Source: a virus | DNA: 39,729 nt | Strand: one strand, 5' to 3' | Virus record (IMG/VR): IMGVR_UViG_3300037087_000298 | Coordinates: 1-39,729 of that record | Shown: positions 36,101-39,729 of the stretch, piece by piece | Numbering within the stretch: the stretch's first letter is position 1 | How the letters are laid out: every line of letters begins with the position of its first letter | Made by a program: the position numbers and the translations under genes | Notes under the pieces: model-generated | The model's input: only the letters and a program-made list of their open reading frames with translations | Database searches by the model: none | What the model was told of the DNA's origin: nothing

Positions 36101-38203
36101 GATAGAGCAATAATTTGCCCCCATAATAGCATCTATGGCAGAGATGTTAAAGGTTATGTTCTGGGTATTCTTGTATTTTGTTGCATTGACATAAACTGGA
36201 AGAGTTATTACGGGGGGGGTTGTATCTATTGTAAATGTATAATTAGCAAGACTCCAATTAAAATTAACACCATCATTGACTAAAGCATTCCAAATCCATG
36301 TTCCATCAGGAATTCCAGCAACAGTAAAGTTTGTTTGAGTATTATTTTTAGCGGTTGAATTTGTCTGATTAACTGCCCAGCTTCCACTCCAATTTCCATA
36401 TATTGAAACATTTAATCCAGTTGCCTTAGTTAGACTTAAAGGAGTAACTGAAAATATTATTGAACTCGCCGAGAAATTTTGATTATTTATTGGATTATTT
36501 AGATTAATTGTTGGAACTGCACCAGCAGTCCATCTTACAACAACTAATCCACTTCCCCCATTTCCGCCTAAACCACCACTTGAACCTCCACCTCCGCCTC
36601 CTCCTCCAGTATTTGCAGAGGCAGTATCTCCAGTAACACCACTACTTCCTCCATTTGCTCCTCCACCAAGTCCTCCAGTAGCACCGGTTGCTCCTCCTCC
36701 ACCGCCACCGCCACCAACATAAGATAAACCCCAGACATAAAGACCATTTCCTCCCAAACCTACAGCAGTTGTTCCTCCATCTGCTCCACTTTGATTAGCT
36801 CCGCCTCCTCCTGCTCCATACCCTCCGCTAGCTTGATTTCCCCCAGCATAACCCTGTCCTGTTATTCCTGAACCTCCAGTTTGTGGTGGATTGCAAGCCG
36901 CAGCACCTCCACCGCTTCCACCATTTAAAGCAGCGCTTCCGCAGGTTCCTCCTCCTCCTCCTCCATAAGCTATAAGGGTTCCAAAAATGCTATTGCTTCC
37001 ATTTGTGCCTGGGGGTGCACCACTTGCGCCTGCTCCCCCATCTCCAACAGTAACAGAAATATTTGTTATAGCAGTAACTGCATAACTTGAATTAAGTATT
37101 AATCCTCCAGCTCCTCCACCACCAGCTTGTTCGTGTCCTCCTCCCCCTCCTCCAGCCACAATTAAAACAGAAACATTAACAATTCCTAATGGAACAGTAA
37201 AATTAGAAGTTTCAGTTGTATTAAATACTTGATAATTTCCAGTAAGAGAATTCCACCAAGCAAAGTCCGTTAATTTCAGTCCATTAACAGTCCCTACCCA
37301 GTCTATACTTTGGTGCGGGTCTTTCTTTCCCTCAATTTTCCAGTGATAGATTCCCGCAGGCAACTTAGTAAAGTTATACTTTACCCATTTCTCTACGGTA
37401 TAAGAATGATTTTCATAACCAACAGTCTGATTTGTTTCATTAAATATCGGGATGCTATAATTAGAAGTTACATTCTGCTTTATGAAGAAATCATAAGTCA
37501 AATTTATATTTCTTCCATTCTTGTCGTAAAAATCAAATCTTTCAAAAAGAGGCATATCCACTTTTAACACAGAAGTTCCTTCAGAACTGCAATCAATCAA
37601 GCAAGTCGGGGTATGGGAATCTAATTTGCTATATGCAATTTCCCTCTTGGATGTCTTATCAAAAATGGAAATCGCTTTGCTATATTCAGAGTAAATCTTA
37701 TCAGAATTATTCACTCCATAGAAATAAGGGTCTACATCTGCGTATCCCCATTTGATGCTATCACTAACATTACTTTTTATGACCTCAAATTTCAGGTTGT
37801 ATTTTGTGTCATGTCTGAATGCAAATGAATAAGAAGTATTTCCAGAACTGTCAGATGCTCCGCACCAAGTCCCCTTGCAGTTTGTCGTGAGATTTATCTC
37901 CCTCCACCCATCCCCCCAAGAACGATACATCTTCACGGATTTTACAGATCCATTCGTATAAAATCCCCCCGACCAGTTCTTGTCCGGGTAGATGAAAATA
38001 TCCTCCTTTGCAGTCATGTTGATGTATGCAATACATGGGTTCAGATTAGTTCCCGCGCAGATTTGGTCCCCAGAAAAACCAGTGATTGCAATTGCCCCAA
38101 GTGAAGACAAGTACCAGAATAAAAGCAGTGCTAATGGAATCCCTGTCGCACCTATTCCGATTCCCCATTTCGCCAGTGTTGAGATATAAATTCTTTTTGC
38201 CAT
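33098..38203 (-). CDS. giant glycine-rich adhesin-like surface protein
   Basis: Product of 1701 residues. The N-terminal hydrophobic segment (about 12-40, GIGIGATGIPLALLLFWYL) is followed by a domain with CAGTN...C and N-glycosylation sequons. About 344-560 is a polyglycine domain with runs of 5-8 Gly, like receptor-binding polyglycine folds. About 560-890 has Ig-like repeats sharing YGNWSGSW. About 1130-1290 looks lectin/concanavalin-like (NVYDNFDGATVDMSKWLYG). The tail is beta-rich. The style is that of archaeal surface proteins. Likely receptor binding; a membrane anchor is odd for a tail fibre. Confidence 0.6.
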   Translation of the reverse strand: MAKRIYISTLAKWGIGIGATGIPLALLLFWYLSSLGAIAITGFSGDQICAGTNLNPCIAYINMTAKEDIFIYPDKNWSGGFYTNGSVKSVKMYRSWGDGWREINLTTNCKGTWCGASDSSGNTSYSFAFRHDTKYNLKFEVIKSNVSDSIKWGYADVDPYFYGVNNSDKIYSEYSKAISIFDKTSKREIAYSKLDSHTPTCLIDCSSEGTSVLKVDMPLFERFDFYDKNGRNINLTYDFFIKQNVTSNYSIPIFNETNQTVGYENHSYTVEKWVKYNFTKLPAGIYHWKIEGKKDPHQSIDWVGTVNGLKLTDFAWWNSLTGNYQVFNTTETSNFTVPLGIVNVSVLIVAGGGGGGHEQAGGGGAGGLILNSSYAVTAITNISVTVGDGGAGASGAPPGTNGSNSIFGTLIAYGGGGGGTCGSAALNGGSGGGAAACNPPQTGGSGITGQGYAGGNQASGGYGAGGGGANQSGADGGTTAVGLGGNGLYVWGLSYVGGGGGGGGATGATGGLGGGANGGSSGVTGDTASANTGGGGGGGGSSGGLGGNGGSGLVVVRWTAGAVPTINLNNPINNQNFSASSIIFSVTPLSLTKATGLNVSIYGNWSGSWAVNQTNSTAKNNTQTNFTVAGIPDGTWIWNALVNDGVNFNWSLANYTFTIDTTPPVITLPVYVNATKYKNTQNITFNISAIDAIMGANYCSINVNGNANQTLLVSNGWCNGTYALTGLSDGNKTINAYANDTLGNTGLNRSYVAWLVINPIASFGTNPIDNYNSSSRSVTFDFKASDNVGVNTIQLYGNWSGSWMANYTNSSYVNDTWLNITITGIPEGYFTWGIFTNDTAGNYDWTDTNRTLKVYSSYRIFFNNVEGNNTAEVGLINLYANGSIPSSNFCLSIDHPDYGTNYTCGNPINMTINISYFRNNLFLNGSSFTISQNTNQSMKSLWFLIHGKDEINAISFNISNVTGVIENPTFFFVNTTPTYSNNTFDINSSPFVDRAYNGYLKGGNIFLNSIANPAKTDEFTSQNITFYTKGDLVAYILLDDILKAGNIYSFLLNLTGFNFGVNYHDGSVASGSYPGSDSLYGFMNYSNIDTILTTAQLDPSGVIMAQNTSAINNVYDNFDGATVDMSKWLYGNRGSCPLTGNQYCEKTLSGDLYLGTHGQAGSASINDYSSANISLLESPQINISFSMDSNIGDIDTNSFDMNNKVYFGNTIVYSLPRPVPFQACGNGNSQATINMVLTKVNRTTWKNQLYGNDNYTSPKPSCDDVTTTTYTGVPSYFLVDNTLSSFIQFYTSSSSVYGMSTDMYIHNVTRIIYTRANSSVVSKSIYDSSANIVSVTPSIVIGSVAPAINETNALYLSADNGLHWESATSDVLHIFTNPGNNLKWRVNFNITGIDDLNATNKLIYVNMSIPLSYPSNISIDWGNDGIIDGNYSGTFNTTYSYDFSNINLSNAFTNASLFYPNGHLYFIPLKISSDTAGTIQISNVNFTYSPNPISLNTSAIQNYLNALNSNTYFNMSIPFSFMNATTGTSTLNFSRLNQDYVGGNKSYQFTVSSPWLTGNITNSIIYYRSSFVKLLPYSWTDYIFFLPKTNSSKNVSAYGQTNVMPLYRINMTGYGGKDANVSIRLNQSFSCLNITWNNNSFKPNGNLLNTSYTEIKSQAKYLENLSIWLWADLSQCNASDQRILNPNLQVRANCHNCLIAT

Positions 38204-38607
38204 TATGCGTTCGTGCTAGACTCCACAAGCACCAATGTCCAGGATATTCTTATAGTTTCCGCTTCCACTAATACAGACTCGAAACTCATGACCTTTACTT
38301 TTATCGTTCCCCTCAAATCGTCGGTGAATGTCAATGGATAACCCGCCTGCACATCTTGGTGTCCTTGAATCAAATCCTCCAATGAGTCTATCCATGTCTT
38401 GCATGTTGCAAGGTCTGCTCCCACATAATCCCCGCTCAGCGTTATGTTTTTTGTGACTCCTCCGAAGTCGAGGACGTCCGTCTGATCTGAATCAGATAGG
38501 TACAATGGCATGGTTACCATTATGGCTTCCTTCTTGCATGTGTTGCTTTTTATTACCGCATTCGTCCCGTCATGCAGGGTAACTGTCCCCAAAGTAGTAT
38601 TTGACAT
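38203..38607 (-). CDS. small tail / baseplate protein
   Basis: Product of 134 residues. Beta-rich start (GTVTLHDGTNAVIKSNTCKK), a helix (ATCKTWIDSLEDLIQGHQDV, about 67-86) and a final strand pair (GTIKVKVMSFESV, IRISWTLVLVE). This resembles small tail-tip proteins between tape measure and hub in siphoviruses. It begins right after the tape measure stop and ends one codon into the adhesin start. Confidence 0.55.
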   Translation of the reverse strand: MSNTTLGTVTLHDGTNAVIKSNTCKKEAIMVTMPLYLSDSDQTDVLDFGGVTKNITLSGDYVGADLATCKTWIDSLEDLIQGHQDVQAGYPLTFTDDLRGTIKVKVMSFESVLVEAETIRISWTLVLVESSTNA

Positions 38608-39729
38608 TTAAAGTACTCCCCTCTGCTTGAGCTCAGTCTCGGTTATCTTCGCCGCCCTTCTCGCAAGTGAGTCTATGTCTACTTCTTGGCTTATGTTCCC
38701 GTTGAAATTATTTGTAGTCTGCAGGAATACAGACTTTCCCGCCTGTCCCTTTGGGACGACCTGTTCCCCCCTGTGCAATTGGTAAAGTCCCGTGTCCGAG
38801 ACGAATGACGTTCCCGTCTGGAAGCTTCCCTTCTTCTGGGTGCCTCCTCCGAACAGGTTCGTGAACCAACCTATGACTGTTTGTATCTGGTCAGCCAACC
38901 ATTTGAAGGGGGTAGATATAATGTCCCATATTTTTATTCCAACATCCTTGAGCCAGTTCCATGCCGGCTGAAGAATCTGCTCCCATATCCATTGACCGAC
39001 ATTCTTCAAGAAGTTCCACGCCGGCTCAAGTATTTCCGTCCAGATTTTCTGGCCTATTCCTTTTACCCAATTCCAAGCTTGAACGATGGCATATTCGACA
39101 TATGCAAAAGCTGTTCCGAGACTCTGACCAATTGTATATACAACATCCGCAATCCCAACCCCGATTGCCTCTCCTATTTTTTGGAACGTTGTGAACAACC
39201 AATCTCCTATAACTTTCCCGATATTAAGGAATCCAATGATAGCACCTCCTATGGCTCCCCCTAATTGAAGAAGTGCATTAATGATATCCCCTATTATTCC
39301 CAACCCCACATCTGGTTTTATCTGGGGAACGCTTGCCGCCCCTTCTCCCATGGCTTTTGTGATCGGTCGGGTCGCCTTCAAGAATGCAACTGCCACCCTC
39401 ATCAGTAAAACTGCGAGTGGCCTAAGTAGCATAGCCAGGAAGTCCCCGAATGGCCTGAAAAATATCATCATTGCCCTGGTGAATATAGAAAGTATGCCTC
39501 TCAGGTAAGGACTAGCCTGAGATAAAAGAGCAACGACCGCAGTTATTCCGGCTGCGACTATCCCTATCTTCCCCGCGACCTCCATTATCCCCTTGGATGC
39601 GTCTGGTCCCGCCAATGAGACGGCCGAACTTATGTTCTTCCCCATTCCCATCTTCCCCAGGGATTTTTGCAGATCGCTGGCTATCTGTTCCGCGAAGTTC
39701 TTCGCAGAACTTTTCGTTGCATTTATATT
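38608..39729 (-). CDS. tape measure protein, C-terminal part (partial)
   Basis: The frame is open to the right edge with no stop, so the N-terminus may lie outside; the first ATG in the window is at 39651 (347 residues). Hydrophobic helices (about 25-90) resemble tape-measure membrane regions. Four repeats of about 23 residues with AWNW/AWNFLK and GxxIWxxI (about 205-275) follow, then a C-terminal segment with LYQLHRGEQVVPKG, a strong tail-tape signature, and a helix. It sets tail length and helps eject DNA. Confidence 0.8.
   Translation of the reverse strand, partial: NINATKSSAKNFAEQIASDLQKSLGKMGMGKNISSAVSLAGPDASKGIMEVAGKIGIVAAGITAVVALLSQASPYLRGILSIFTRAMMIFFRPFGDFLAMLLRPLAVLLMRVAVAFLKATRPITKAMGEGAASVPQIKPDVGLGIIGDIINALLQLGGAIGGAIIGFLNIGKVIGDWLFTTFQKIGEAIGVGIADVVYTIGQSLGTAFAYVEYAIVQAWNWVKGIGQKIWTEILEPAWNFLKNVGQWIWEQILQPAWNWLKDVGIKIWDIISTPFKWLADQIQTVIGWFTNLFGGGTQKKGSFQTGTSFVSDTGLYQLHRGEQVVPKGQAGKSVFLQTTNNFNGNISQEVDIDSLARRAAKITETELKQRGVL

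Noticed and set aside
36524-37170. Simple-sequence or collagen-type repeat, or CRISPR-like array
   Set aside because: The repetition is codon-level glycine richness within one frame, without fixed period or spacers.

Overview
The window reads as most or all of the genome of a tailed, HK97-fold virus (Caudoviricetes) of an archaeon. The archaeal signs are: TATA-type promoter boxes (TTTTAAAA, ATTTATAAAT) placed so that some transcripts would have almost no leader; oligo-T stretches after operons; many small zinc ribbons; and a giant surface protein with an N-terminal membrane anchor and many N-glycosylation sequons. Strong Shine-Dalgarno sites (GGAGG) are also common. A DPANN-type host such as a woesearchaeote or pacearchaeote is my guess from protein style and needs a database search. 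No integrase, polymerase, helicase, primase or endolysin is recognisable.

Every protein gene lies on the minus strand, so the genes run right to left. The right end (39.7-30.7 kb) holds the C-terminal part of a tape measure protein, a small tail protein, a 1701-residue glycine-rich adhesin-like protein, a baseplate-hub-like protein and three small membrane proteins that could serve lysis. Next comes a non-coding stretch (30.1-30.7 kb) with AT-rich tandem repeats, four heptamers spaced exactly 13 bp apart, and a probable plus-strand structured RNA. From 30.1 to 18.3 kb there are about 30 short, tightly overlapping early-type genes: zinc ribbons, a triple helix-turn-helix protein, an OB-like protein, a SWIM zinc finger, a ParB-methyltransferase fusion, a second DNA methyltransferase, an ADP-ribosyltransferase-like protein, and two odd tRNA-like genes. 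From 17.6 to 1 kb runs the packaging and virion module in canonical order: TerS, TerL, portal fused to kinase-like and MuF domains, protease, scaffold, major capsid, decoration and beta-helix proteins, head-tail connectors, tail terminator, tail tube, and a tail assembly chaperone with a lambda-like -1 frameshift site. The chaperone is cut by the left edge and the tape measure by the right edge. These two are normally neighbours, so the window is probably a circular or circularly permuted genome opened between them.

Two themes stand out. First, essential virion genes are loaded with intervening elements. TerL carries an intein exactly in its Walker A loop, with an HNH endonuclease encoded out of frame inside it. 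The gp10-like tail completion gene carries an HNH intein broken by a -1 frame change at a G6 run. The portal is interrupted by a very compact group I intron-like RNA. Two free-standing HNH and two NUMOD3/Vsr-like endonucleases sit between genes. Second, a perfect palindrome, AATACA-N4-TGTATT, lies at three separate promoters. It suggests one virus-encoded repressor controlling three transcription units; the small winged-helix-like protein behind the first copy is a candidate.
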